A stretch of 64,000 bases of DNA from Reyranella aquatilis (GTDB lineage: Bacteria; Pseudomonadota; Alphaproteobacteria; Reyranellales; Reyranellaceae), in the NCBI RefSeq assembly GCF_020880995.1, contig NZ_JAJISD010000003.1, forward strand, positions 410,905-474,904, in the 5' to 3' direction. Of this stretch, positions 1 to 8,252 are shown one piece after another (the first letter of the stretch is position 1; the number at the start of each line of letters is the position of its first letter). The notes beneath the pieces were generated by a model that did no database searches, had not been told where the DNA came from, and saw nothing but the letters and a program-made list of their open reading frames with translations. Position numbers and translations under genes: made by a program.

Positions 1-145
1 CCGCGACGAGGTCGCTCTTCTGGTCGGGAACGTAGGTCGCCGTCTTGGGGCCGTCGGGTGAAACGAAGTCGGGACCGACCATGCAGCCGGCAAGGGCGCC
101 GGCCGCGACGAGCGGCAGCACGGCGAGGAAGGGACGTCGCATCAT
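1..145 (-). CDS. RND efflux outer-membrane lipoprotein (NodT/OprM-like), N-terminal part only
   Basis: Only the first 48 or so codons lie in the window; the gene runs off the left edge. The readable N-terminus is a bacterial lipoprotein signal: MRRPFL, a hydrophobic stretch, then the lipobox LAGC, followed by MVGPDF, a start typical of outer-membrane efflux channels of the NodT/OprM/CusC kind. Two consecutive ATG codons (at 145 and 142) are possible starts; the second overlaps the stop of the upstream pump gene as ATGA, so the genes are translationally coupled. Together with the pump and adaptor just upstream it would complete a tripartite RND exporter spanning both membranes. The family call rests on the lipobox, the VGPDF motif and context only. 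Confidence 0.75.
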   Translation of the reverse strand, partial: MMRRPFLAVLPLVAAGALAGCMVGPDFVSPDGPKTATYVPDQKSDLVA

Positions 146-3100
146 GTAGCCTCCGCGACCGTATCGTGGGAATGGGCTGCCGGCTGGGGCGCGCGCCGGC
201 GGGAGAACAGTCCGATCAGGCACGGCAGTACCGTGAGGAACATCAGCGGCGCCAGGAGGGTCCCGCCCACGACCACGATCGCCAGCGGCCGCTGGACCTG
301 GCTGCCGATCGCCGTGGAGAAGGCGGCGGGCAGAAGGCCGACGGCGGCGGCGACACAGGTCATCAGGACCGGCCGCATCTGCACCGAGCAGGTTTCATAA
401 AGTGCCAGTCCGCGGTCGCGCCCTTCGTCGATCAGCCTGTTGTAGCAGCTCAGCACCATGATGCCGTTCATCGCGGCGATGCCGAACAGCGCGACGAATC
501 CGATGGCGGCCGAGATGCTGAACGGCATGTCCGTGACCCAGAGACCCAGGATGCCGCCGATCAGGGCCATCGGGATGGCGCTGGCGGCCAGCAGCGTGTC
601 GCGGAAGGATCCGAAGCTCATGTAGAGGAGCAGGCCGATCAGGCCGATGGCGATCGGCACGGCGAGAGCGAGGCGCTGCAGCGCATTCTTCAGGTTGCCG
701 AACTCGCCGACCCATTCGATGCGGTAGCCGCCCGGTATCTTCACCCTTTCGGCAACGCGCTCCTGCGCCTCGATGATCGCACTGCCGAGGTCGCGCCCGC
801 GGACGCTGAACTTCACCGGCACGTAGCGTTCCTGCTGCTCGCGGTAGATGTAGTAGGCGCCGGAGACCAATTCGACCTTGGCGACTTCGCTGAGCGGGAC
901 CTGGGTGATGCCGTTGGCGCCCTGCACGCCGATCTGGATGCGGTTGATGGCGTCGAGGCTCTCCCGGTAGCGCGAGGCGAGGCGGACGACCATCGGGAAG
1001 TGGCGATCGCTGCCGCTCTCGTAGACGTCGCCGGCGGCCTGGCCGCCGATCGCGGCCTGCACGGTGGCGTTGATGTCGCCCGGCGACAGCCCATAGCGTG
1101 CGGCCTTGGAGCGATCGATGTCGATGCGGATGGTCGGCTGGCCGAGCGAGGCGGAAACCGCGAGGTCGGTGATGCCGGGCACGGTCGCGAGCACCGACTT
1201 GATCTCGTTGCCGAGCTTGGCCAGCGTCTCGAGATCGTTGCCGGAGATCTTCACCGAGTTCTCGCCCTTCACGCCCGAAGCCGCTTCCTGGACGTTGTCC
1301 TGGATGTACTGCGAGAAGGTGAACTCGACCCCCGGGAAGCCCCTCTCCAGCGCGCTGCCGATCTCGGCGATCAGCCCTTCCTTGTCGAGACCCTTGCGCC
1401 ACTGGTCCATCGGCCGCAGTGGCACAAAGAACTCGGCATTGAAGAAGCCCGTCGAATCGGTGCCGTCGTCGGGCCGGCCGTGCTGGGAGATCACTGTCTC
1501 GGCTTCGGGGAAGCTCTTGATGAGCTTGCGCATGCGATTGGCGTAGTCGTTGCCCGCCTCGAGCGAGATCGACGCCGGCATCACGGCGCGGATCCACATG
1601 TTGCCTTCCTCGAGCTTGGGCAGGAATTCCAGACCGATCGAACTGCCGGCCAGGCCGGCCAGCGCCAGCGCGCCCAGCCCGGCGGCGACCGTCGCTCGAC
1701 GGCTGCCCAGCGCAAGGTCGCGCAGTTTTTCGTAGGCGGCCCGGATCATGCGCACGGCGCGCGTCTCGGCGTGGGCGACCTTCTCGGGCAGCAACAGGGC
1801 CGAGAGTGCCGGCGAGACCGTGAAGGTCGCGATCAGGCCGCCGAGCAGCGCGTAGGCATAGGTGCGCGCCATCGGTCCGAAGATGTGCCCTTCGACGCCC
1901 GAGAGTGTGAACAATGGCAGGAAGCCCGCGATGATGATGGTGGCCGAGAAGAAGATCGCCGTGGTGACTTCGGTCGACGCATTGAAGATGGTCGCCAGCT
2001 TGCCGGTGAGGCCGTCCGGGGCGCGCAATTGCGGGCCGGTCTTGTGATCGCCCTCGGAAAGATGGCGGAAGATGTTCTCGACCATGATGACGGTGGCGTC
2101 GACGATGATGCCGAAGTCGATGGCACCCATCGACAGCAGGTTCGCCGACTCGCCGCTCACCACCAGGACCACCACCGCGAACAGGAGCGCGAAGGGGATG
2201 GTGGCGGAGACGATCAGCGCGCTGCGCAGGTCGCCGAGGAACAACCACTGGATCAGGAAGATCAGGCAGACGCCCACCACCATGTTGTGCAGGACGGTAT
2301 GGGTCGTCACCTCGACCAGCGCGCTGCGATCGTAGATGCGCTCGATCCGGACGCCCGGCGGCAGGATGCCGCCGCCGTTGACCTTCTCGACCTCGGCCAG
2401 CACGCCCGTCAGGGTCGGCATGGTCTCCGCACCGCGCCGCATCAGCACGATGCCCTGCACGATGTCGTCGTCGTCGTTCTGGCCGGCAATGCCGAGGCGC
2501 GGCTGGTTGCCGACGCTGACATCTGCCACGTCGGAGACCAGCACCGGCGCGCCGTCGCGCACGGTCAGCATGGTGTTGCGGATGTCGTCCATCGACCGGA
2601 TCTGGCCGACGCTGCGCACGATCGCCGACTGCGAGCCGATGTTCACCGTGTTGGCGCCGACGTTGATGTTGGCGTTGTTCAGCCCGTCGAGCACCTGCTT
2701 CAGCGTGAGCCCGTAGGCGAGCAGCCGGTCGAGATTGACCGTGATGTCGTAGGTCTTGGTCTTGCCGCCCCAGCCGGTGACGTCGATCACGCCCGGGACC
2801 GCCTTCAGTCGGCGCTGCAGCACCCAGTCCTGCAGGGTCTTGAGGTCGGCGACCGAGTAGCCTGGCGGCCCCACGATGCGGTAGCGAAAGACTTCGCCGA
2901 TCGGGCTGGTGGGCGACAGGACGGGCTGCGCGCCGTTGGGCAGCGAGCCGAGCTGCGACAGACGGTTGATCACCATCTGCGAAGCCTGCTGGTAGGTGAC
3001 GTCGTAGGTGAATTGTACCTTCACGTCGCTCAGCCCGAACAGCGACACGGTGCGGATGGCCTGGACGTAGGGCAGGCCGGCCATCTGGATCTCGATGGGG

Positions 3101-3297
3101 ATCGTGATGTAGCGCTCGATCTCCTCGGAGGACTGGCCCGGGCTCTGGGTGATGATGTCGACCAGCGGCGGCACCGGATCGGGGTACGCCTCGATGTTGA
3201 GCCGCGCGTAGGCGAACAGCCCGGCGATCGACAGCACCATGCTCAGGATGACGACGAGGACTCGCTGCTTGAGAGCGGCGGCGACGACAGATTTCAT
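142..3297 (-). CDS. RND efflux pump, heavy-metal (CzcA/CusA) type
   Basis: A 1051-aa inner-membrane proton-driven exporter, the usual length for the RND family. Twelve membrane spans are expected: one near residues 12-30, a block around 335-500, one near 540 and a block around 870-1030. The transmembrane-4 motif DFGIIVDATVIMVEN (D394, D400, E407) is the heavy-metal-efflux version of the proton-relay motif (DFGxxVDxxVxxVEN in CzcA). The N-terminus has the usual YPD and the PGQSSEEIER/TIPIE run of the porter domain. It is preceded by the adaptor gene (49-nt gap) and overlaps the outer-membrane lipoprotein gene by ATGA. A two-component system is divergent. The metal or other substrate cannot be told: no His-rich segment is seen. 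Confidence 0.9.
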   Translation of the reverse strand: MKSVVAAALKQRVLVVILSMVLSIAGLFAYARLNIEAYPDPVPPLVDIITQSPGQSSEEIERYITIPIEIQMAGLPYVQAIRTVSLFGLSDVKVQFTYDVTYQQASQMVINRLSQLGSLPNGAQPVLSPTSPIGEVFRYRIVGPPGYSVADLKTLQDWVLQRRLKAVPGVIDVTGWGGKTKTYDITVNLDRLLAYGLTLKQVLDGLNNANINVGANTVNIGSQSAIVRSVGQIRSMDDIRNTMLTVRDGAPVLVSDVADVSVGNQPRLGIAGQNDDDDIVQGIVLMRRGAETMPTLTGVLAEVEKVNGGGILPPGVRIERIYDRSALVEVTTHTVLHNMVVGVCLIFLIQWLFLGDLRSALIVSATIPFALLFAVVVLVVSGESANLLSMGAIDFGIIVDATVIMVENIFRHLSEGDHKTGPQLRAPDGLTGKLATIFNASTEVTTAIFFSATIIIAGFLPLFTLSGVEGHIFGPMARTYAYALLGGLIATFTVSPALSALLLPEKVAHAETRAVRMIRAAYEKLRDLALGSRRATVAAGLGALALAGLAGSSIGLEFLPKLEEGNMWIRAVMPASISLEAGNDYANRMRKLIKSFPEAETVISQHGRPDDGTDSTGFFNAEFFVPLRPMDQWRKGLDKEGLIAEIGSALERGFPGVEFTFSQYIQDNVQEAASGVKGENSVKISGNDLETLAKLGNEIKSVLATVPGITDLAVSASLGQPTIRIDIDRSKAARYGLSPGDINATVQAAIGGQAAGDVYESGSDRHFPMVVRLASRYRESLDAINRIQIGVQGANGITQVPLSEVAKVELVSGAYYIYREQQERYVPVKFSVRGRDLGSAIIEAQERVAERVKIPGGYRIEWVGEFGNLKNALQRLALAVPIAIGLIGLLLYMSFGSFRDTLLAASAIPMALIGGILGLWVTDMPFSISAAIGFVALFGIAAMNGIMVLSCYNRLIDEGRDRGLALYETCSVQMRPVLMTCVAAAVGLLPAAFSTAIGSQVQRPLAIVVVGGTLLAPLMFLTVLPCLIGLFSRRRAPQPAAHSHDTVAEAT

Positions 3298-3346
3298 GGT
3301 CAGCCGATGGGTTGGATGACCGCGCCGGAGAGGCGCGGCCGGGCCG

Positions 3347-4591
3347 TCAGTCGCGCTTGGCGGCGCGATCGATGAAGAGAGTACCGCTGGTCACCACGTT
3401 CTCGCCCAGGGCCAGGCCCTTCTTGACCTCGACCATGCCGTTGGCGGTCTGGCCGACCTCGACGGGGCGCGACACGACCGACTTGTCCTGCGGACGGGCG
3501 ACCCAGACGCGGGCGTTGGCGCCCTCGTAGACGACGGCTTCCTGCGGAACCGCGGGGTTGCTCGTCGGCTCGCCGGTGACGATGCGGAAGCTGGCGAACA
3601 TTTCGGGCATCAGCTCGCGGTCGGCATTGTCGATCTCGGCCCGCACCGGCAGGCGGCGGGTGTTGGGATCAAGCGCCGGGGCCACATAGGCGAGCCGGGC
3701 GTTGAAGGTGCGGCCGGGATGGGCCAGCACCGAAACCTCGACCGGTGCGCCCACCTTCATCTTGGGGGCGTCGGATTCGCGGACGTTGGCGATCAGCCAG
3801 ACCTTCGATAGATCGCCGATGCTGAAGACCGGATCGGCCGCGCCGGCGTTGATGTACTGGCCGAGGCCGACCTTGCGCTGGATCACCGTGCCGGCGATGG
3901 GGGCGGAGACGATCGTCTCGGCACCGATGTGATCGACCTTCTCCAGGGCATCGATCTCGGCATCGGTACGCCCGAGGATGCGCAGCCGGTTGCGGACGGC
4001 CGCCAGCGCGATTTCCGCCGAGCGCAGGTCGCCTTGGGCCGCGACGAGGTCGGATTGCGCCTGCTCGAGGTCCTTGAGCGCGCCGCCGCGGATCGACAGC
4101 AGCTCCTTCTGGCGCTTCTCGAAATTCTGGGCCAGCACCAGCTTCGACCGTGCCTTGTCGACGGCGGCGACGGCGCTTACCAGGTCGTTCTGGGCCTGGA
4201 CGAACTCGCTGGCCTCGATCGCGAACAGGGGAGCGCCGCGCTCGACATACTGGCCGGGCCGCGCGATCAGCCGCGTCACCCGGCCGGAGTACGGCGAGAA
4301 GACCGGCGTCGTGGTGTCCTCGTTGTTGCCGATCTTGCCGTCGGTCGCGCGCTCGTCGCGGAAGGAGGCGGCTTCGACCGGCGAAAAGCGCAGGCCCGAC
4401 CACTGCGTCTCGGTCGGATGGAACGCCCCGTCGCTCTCCACCGTGGCCACCGGTCGGACGAGGGCGTTCGTGGGCCCCGTGTCGATCGTCCAGACGCCGG
4501 CCAACGCCAGCGCGGCAATCCCGGCGCCTGCAAACCACAGGCGATAGGGGCGCAGGCGGGACTTGGGAAGAGCTTCGGGGGCGGTTGTCAT
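3347..4591 (-). CDS. RND efflux periplasmic adaptor (membrane fusion protein, CzcB/CusB-like)
   Basis: A 414-aa membrane fusion protein linking the inner-membrane pump to the outer-membrane channel. Residues 15-35 form a single N-terminal membrane anchor. The first lipoyl half follows (FSPYSGRVTRLIARPGQYVE, about residues 98-117), then an alpha-helical hairpin rich in Q, A, L and K (about 125-210), the second lipoyl half (IVSAPIAGTVIQRKVGLGQY), and a beta-barrel with the motif VWLIANVRESD. It is the first gene of the minus-strand operon adaptor-pump-lipoprotein, so divergent transcription with the response regulator at 4713 puts the likely control region at 4592-4712. No metal-binding His/Met cluster is visible, so the substrate is open. 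Confidence 0.9.
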   Translation of the reverse strand: MTTAPEALPKSRLRPYRLWFAGAGIAALALAGVWTIDTGPTNALVRPVATVESDGAFHPTETQWSGLRFSPVEAASFRDERATDGKIGNNEDTTTPVFSPYSGRVTRLIARPGQYVERGAPLFAIEASEFVQAQNDLVSAVAAVDKARSKLVLAQNFEKRQKELLSIRGGALKDLEQAQSDLVAAQGDLRSAEIALAAVRNRLRILGRTDAEIDALEKVDHIGAETIVSAPIAGTVIQRKVGLGQYINAGAADPVFSIGDLSKVWLIANVRESDAPKMKVGAPVEVSVLAHPGRTFNARLAYVAPALDPNTRRLPVRAEIDNADRELMPEMFASFRIVTGEPTSNPAVPQEAVVYEGANARVWVARPQDKSVVSRPVEVGQTANGMVEVKKGLALGENVVTSGTLFIDRAAKRD

Positions 4592-4712
4592 GGCGTGGAC
4601 CGTAGGCGCTTCACATTACGTGCGCCTGACGTGTCGCGCCGAATCCGCTTCGTCCCCGCCGTCCGTGCTAGGATCGCTACGTTCGATCGTGCCCGGGGAG
4701 GGGCAGGCATCC

Positions 4713-5396
4713 ATGAGAGTCCTTCTCGTCGAGGACAATGCCGAACTCGTTGCCTTGCTCGTAAAAGGTCTGGCACGCAGCGGTTTTGCGGCCGATTCCG
4801 TCGGCAATGCCGGCGATGCGGCGCACTCGCTGGCCGCCATGCGCTACTCCGCGATCGTGCTCGATCTCGGCCTGCCCGATCAGGACGGGCTGTCGCTGCT
4901 GCGCGGCATTCGCGGGCGCGGCGATTCGACGCCCGTGCTCGTGCTGACGGCGCGTGACGGCGTGAGCGATCGCGTGAACGGTCTGCGGGCCGGCGCCGAC
5001 GACTATCTCGTGAAGCCGTTCGCCATGGAGGAGCTGGTCGCGCGCCTCCAGGCGCTGCTGCGACGACCGGGCAACCTCCTCGGCCGCCAGCTCACCTTCG
5101 GCAACGTCTCGCTCGAGACGGAGGGTCGCCAGGTGTTCGTCGATGGCGTGGTGCGGGTGTTTCCCGCGCGCGAGACGGCGATCCTGGAGATCCTGCTGCG
5201 CCGCGGCGGCAACGTGGTGCCCAAGCGCCTGTTCGAGGACCAGCTGTTCGGTCTGTCGGGCGACGTCGGTTCCAACGCCGTCGAGGTCTACGTCCACCGC
5301 CTGCGCAAGATGCTGCAGGACTGCGGGGCCACGGTGAAGATCCATACGGTGCGCGGCGTCGGCTATCTGCTGGCCGAGGAAAAGGCCGCCGCTTGA
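4713..5396 (+). CDS. OmpR/PhoB-family response regulator
   Basis: A 227-aa two-component regulator. The start ATG at 4713 gives the classic N-terminus MRVLLVEDNAELVALL; an in-frame start further upstream would add about 50 residues unlike the family. The receiver domain holds the phosphoacceptor in VLDLGLPDQDG, the switch threonine in VLTARD and the lysine in DDYLVKPF. The C-terminal winged-helix DNA-binding domain ends with VYVHRLRKML and the HTVRGVGYLL wing. It overlaps the histidine kinase gene by four bases, and lies divergent from the RND efflux operon, so it most likely controls that operon. This is the usual layout of CzcRS/CusRS-like metal-responsive systems; the signal is unknown. 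Confidence 0.92.
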   Translation: MRVLLVEDNAELVALLVKGLARSGFAADSVGNAGDAAHSLAAMRYSAIVLDLGLPDQDGLSLLRGIRGRGDSTPVLVLTARDGVSDRVNGLRAGADDYLVKPFAMEELVARLQALLRRPGNLLGRQLTFGNVSLETEGRQVFVDGVVRVFPARETAILEILLRRGGNVVPKRLFEDQLFGLSGDVGSNAVEVYVHRLRKMLQDCGATVKIHTVRGVGYLLAEEKAAA

Positions 5397-6745
5397 ACCG
5401 TTTCCGATCGATCATCTCCCGCGTCGTCGCGCTGCATGTCGTGGCGATCGGCGTGACGTCGATCCTGATGCCGCTGGCGCTCTATTGGTTGCTCAACGAG
5501 GCGGCCAACAGCCTCCATCGCGATGCACTGCGCGCCCAGGCGCTCACGATCGCGAGCTTCATGCGGCCGACCGCCACCGGCGACCTCACCCTCGAGATCC
5601 CGCCGGAAGCCGAGCCGATCTATTCGGGCGGTTACGGTCTCTACGCCTATGCCATCCTCGATTCGAAGGGCAGGGTCCTGTTCACGTCCCGCGGCGACGA
5701 TCTTCCCCTCTCGGTGGTGGGTGAGCCGCTGACCAACGATTCCTTCAGCCGTCGGCGCCGAAACGGCACGGTGCTGATCGGGGTCAACGTGCCGCGCGCC
5801 ATCGGCGACCACCTCTACTGGATCCAGGTCGGGCAGGATCTCGCGCATCGCGACGTCATCATCGACGATATCGTCGCCTCGTTCCTGCCGCGCGTCGCCT
5901 GGATCACCTTTCCGATCCTGCTGGTGCTGCTGCTGATCGACATCGTGATCTTCCGCCGTGCCCTCGATCCCGTGCGGCAGGCCTCCGACACCGCCGCGTC
6001 GATCGGGCCGACCAGCACTGACGTCAGGCTGTCGGAGCAGTCGATGCCGGCCGAGATCGTGCCGCTCGTCCACGCGGTGAACGAGGCGCTCGACCGGCTC
6101 GAGGCGGGATACCGGGCGCAGCGCGAATTCACCGCCGACATGGCGCACGAGTTGCGGACGCCGCTGGCCATCATGCGGGCGCGCGTCGATTCGCTGGAGG
6201 ATGCGGCGATGCGGCAGTCGCTGCAGAACGACATCGTCAACATGACGCGCACGGTGAACCAGGTCCTCGACATCGCCGAACTCGAGGCCTTCGTCGTGGA
6301 CGGCGGCTCGAAGGCGGATCTGCAGGCTGTCTGTGCCGATGCCGTGGCCTTCATGGCGCCGCTGGCCGTGAACGATGGCAAGACCATCGCGCTCACCGGC
6401 GCGGAAACCCCGGTCTGGGTGCGCGGTCACGCCGAGGCGCTTTTCCGAGCGGTGCGAAACCTGATCGAGAACGCCATTCGCCATAGCCCGACCGGCGGCA
6501 CGGTCGAGGTCGACGTGGCCGCCGACGGCACGGTGCTCGTTCTCGATGAGGGACCGGGCGTGCCGCTGTCGGAACGCGAGACGATCTTCAAGCGCTTCTG
6601 GCGACGTGATCGTTCGCGGCCCGAGAGCCGCGGTCTGGGCCTTGCCATCGTGACCCGCGTCGCCGCCGCGCATGACGGCACCATCACCGTCGAAGACCGG
6701 CCGCAAGGCGGCTCGGTCTTCACGCTCCGACTGCGGCTGGCCTGA
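5393..6745 (+). CDS. Sensor histidine kinase
   Basis: A 450-aa inner-membrane sensor kinase. A TTG start at 5393 overlaps the response-regulator stop, implying translational coupling. Two membrane segments (about residues 12-34 and 166-187) bracket a periplasmic sensor domain of about 130 residues; a HAMP-like linker follows (from DPVRQASDTA). The dimerisation/phosphoacceptor box is FTADMAHELRTPLA with H252. The ATPase domain shows the N box (NLIENAIRHSP), a G1-like DEGPGVPL and the G2 box GLGLAIV. Partner of the regulator upstream. The sensor domain has no obvious metal-binding His/Cys cluster, so what it senses cannot be read from sequence. Confidence 0.92.
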   Translation: MNRFRSIISRVVALHVVAIGVTSILMPLALYWLLNEAANSLHRDALRAQALTIASFMRPTATGDLTLEIPPEAEPIYSGGYGLYAYAILDSKGRVLFTSRGDDLPLSVVGEPLTNDSFSRRRRNGTVLIGVNVPRAIGDHLYWIQVGQDLAHRDVIIDDIVASFLPRVAWITFPILLVLLLIDIVIFRRALDPVRQASDTAASIGPTSTDVRLSEQSMPAEIVPLVHAVNEALDRLEAGYRAQREFTADMAHELRTPLAIMRARVDSLEDAAMRQSLQNDIVNMTRTVNQVLDIAELEAFVVDGGSKADLQAVCADAVAFMAPLAVNDGKTIALTGAETPVWVRGHAEALFRAVRNLIENAIRHSPTGGTVEVDVAADGTVLVLDEGPGVPLSERETIFKRFWRRDRSRPESRGLGLAIVTRVAAAHDGTITVEDRPQGGSVFTLRLRLA

Positions 6746-6772
6746 CCCGATCGAGCAGCCGGTCGCGCGCGA

Positions 6773-7249
6773 TCACGCGGCGGCCGACCGTTTCTGGATC
6801 GGCGGGGCGAAGCGGAAGGCGGCGCCCAGGCGGTTCCAAGCATTGATGGTGGCGATCGAGACGGTGAGGAAGGTGACCTCCTCTTCGCTGAAATGCCGGC
6901 GGATCGCTTCGTGCGCCTCGTCGGACACGCGGCGTCCGGCCAACTGCGTCAGCGTCTCGGCCCAGGTGAGGGCCGCGCATTCCTTCTCCGTGAAGATGCC
7001 GGCCTCCTCCCACGTCGCGACGAGGTCGAGCTTCTCCTGCGGCACCCCGATCCTGCGCGAGACGTTGAGGTGGATCTGCAGGCAGAAGGCGCAGTTGTTG
7101 ATCTGCGAGACGCGCAGTTTCAACAGCTCGACGATCTGCTTGTCGATGCCGGACTCGTCGGCCTGCCTGCCCATGTCGATCAGCGCCTGCTGGGCGGCGG
7201 GTGCGATCCGGGCGAAGGCATCGTAGGAGAGGCGGGGCGGGGACATCAT
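6773..7249 (-). CDS. AhpD-like / carboxymuconolactone decarboxylase-family protein
   Basis: A 158-aa protein of the AhpD/CMD fold. The redox motif NNCAFCLQIH gives C53-x2-C56-x3-H60, matching the ExxxCxxCxxxH-type centre of alkylhydroperoxidase AhpD-like proteins, so a peroxidase or thiol-redox role fits better than decarboxylation. The C-terminus (TVSIATINAWNRLGAAFRF) is typical of the CMD family members found widely in Proteobacteria. Two adjacent ATG codons (7249 and 7246) are possible starts, preceded by a CAGGAGC ribosome site. A perfect inverted repeat lies 10-27 bases upstream of the start, suggesting a local repressor. The gene is convergent with the histidine kinase and divergent from the SDR gene. 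Confidence 0.85.
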   Translation of the reverse strand: MMSPPRLSYDAFARIAPAAQQALIDMGRQADESGIDKQIVELLKLRVSQINNCAFCLQIHLNVSRRIGVPQEKLDLVATWEEAGIFTEKECAALTWAETLTQLAGRRVSDEAHEAIRRHFSEEEVTFLTVSIATINAWNRLGAAFRFAPPIQKRSAAA

Positions 7250-7258
7250 GGGCTCCTG

Positions 7259-7276
7259 ATATCAGAATGCTGATAT
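7259..7276. promoter_or_regulatory. 18-bp palindromic operator candidate
   Basis: Perfect inverted repeat ATATCAG-AATG-CTGATAT between the AhpD-like gene and the SDR gene, ending 10 bases before the AhpD-like start codon. Position and symmetry suit a dimeric repressor acting on that gene; no regulator gene is adjacent. Confidence 0.55.
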
Positions 7277-7454
7277 TATGCGAGGAGCGCTGCCTGGCAA
7301 GACCCGGAATGGCGCCTGCCGTGCGAAGGGAAGCGCGGTGAGCGGGCCAACACCGGCCTCGGTCGCTACAGGTCGCGGGCCTTCTACAGACATATCGGCT
7401 AACACAGGGGAGGAAACGTCCCATCCTACGGGACGTGCCCGAGGGAGGAATGCC

Positions 7455-8249
7455 ATGGAACTGGGGCTCGCCAACAAGCATGCACTCGTCACGGGCTCGA
7501 CCGCCGGGATCGGTTACGCCATCGCCAAGGGTCTCGCCGCCGAAGGAGCGAGCGTGGTGATCACGGGCCGCGGGCAGGCGAGCGTCGACGACGCGTTGAG
7601 GCGGTTGAAGGAAGCCCTGCCGGAAGCAAGAGCCACAGGCATCGTGGCGGACTGCGCCACGGCGGAGGGCGCGCAACTCGTGTTCGGCAAGGTGCCGCGG
7701 ATCGACATCCTGGTGAACAATCTCGGGATCTACGGCCGCAAGCCGGCGTTCGAGATCGACGACGGCGAATGGCAGCGCTTCTTCGAGGTCAACGTGATGA
7801 GCGGGGTGCGCTTCACGCGCCACTATGCGCCAGGCATGGCCGGGCGTGGCTGGGGTCGCATCGTCTTCGTCTCGAGCGAATCGGCGCTGAACATTCCCAG
7901 GGAGATGATCCATTACGGCATGACGAAGACCGCGCAGCTTTCCGTATCTCGCGGCTTCGCCATGGAACTCGCGGGCACGGGCGTCACCGTGAACGCCCTG
8001 CTCCCCGGCCCGACACACACCGAGAATACCGACCGGATGCGTGCCGAGCGGGCGCGCGCCACAGGCGTGACCGTCGCGGAAATCGAGGCGGCCTTCCTGC
8101 GGGACTTCCGGCCGACATCGCTGATCCGGCGCTTCACGTCGGCGGAGGAGGTGGCTTCACTGGGGGTCTATCTCTGCAGCGAAGCCGCGTCCGGCACCTC
8201 GGGCGCCGCCCTTCGTGTCGATGGCGGCGTGGTGAACCAGATCATGTGA
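7455..8249 (+). CDS. Short-chain dehydrogenase/reductase (SDR)
   Basis: A 264-aa classical SDR, the usual family length. The NAD(P) site is TGSTAGIGYAIAKGL near residue 13, the structural motif is NNLGIYG (NNAG-like, with Leu for Ala), and the catalytic set is the serine in FVSSESALN with Y-x3-K in HYGMTKTAQ. The start at 7455 is preceded by GAGGGAGG; the longer in-frame extension upstream has no SDR-like sequence. C-terminal VDGGVVNQIM is the common SDR end. It is a lone gene convergent with the TctC-type binding protein. The substrate is not evident from sequence. Confidence 0.9.
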   Translation: MELGLANKHALVTGSTAGIGYAIAKGLAAEGASVVITGRGQASVDDALRRLKEALPEARATGIVADCATAEGAQLVFGKVPRIDILVNNLGIYGRKPAFEIDDGEWQRFFEVNVMSGVRFTRHYAPGMAGRGWGRIVFVSSESALNIPREMIHYGMTKTAQLSVSRGFAMELAGTGVTVNALLPGPTHTENTDRMRAERARATGVTVAEIEAAFLRDFRPTSLIRRFTSAEEVASLGVYLCSEAASGTSGAALRVDGGVVNQIM

Positions 8250-8252
8250 GGC

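Noticed and set aside
58..3375. Long plus-strand open frame (1105 codons) opposite the RND pump
   Set aside because: Its translation is rich in Arg, Asp, His and Gln with no domain, the usual antisense shadow of a GC-rich gene; the minus-strand pump has full family motifs.
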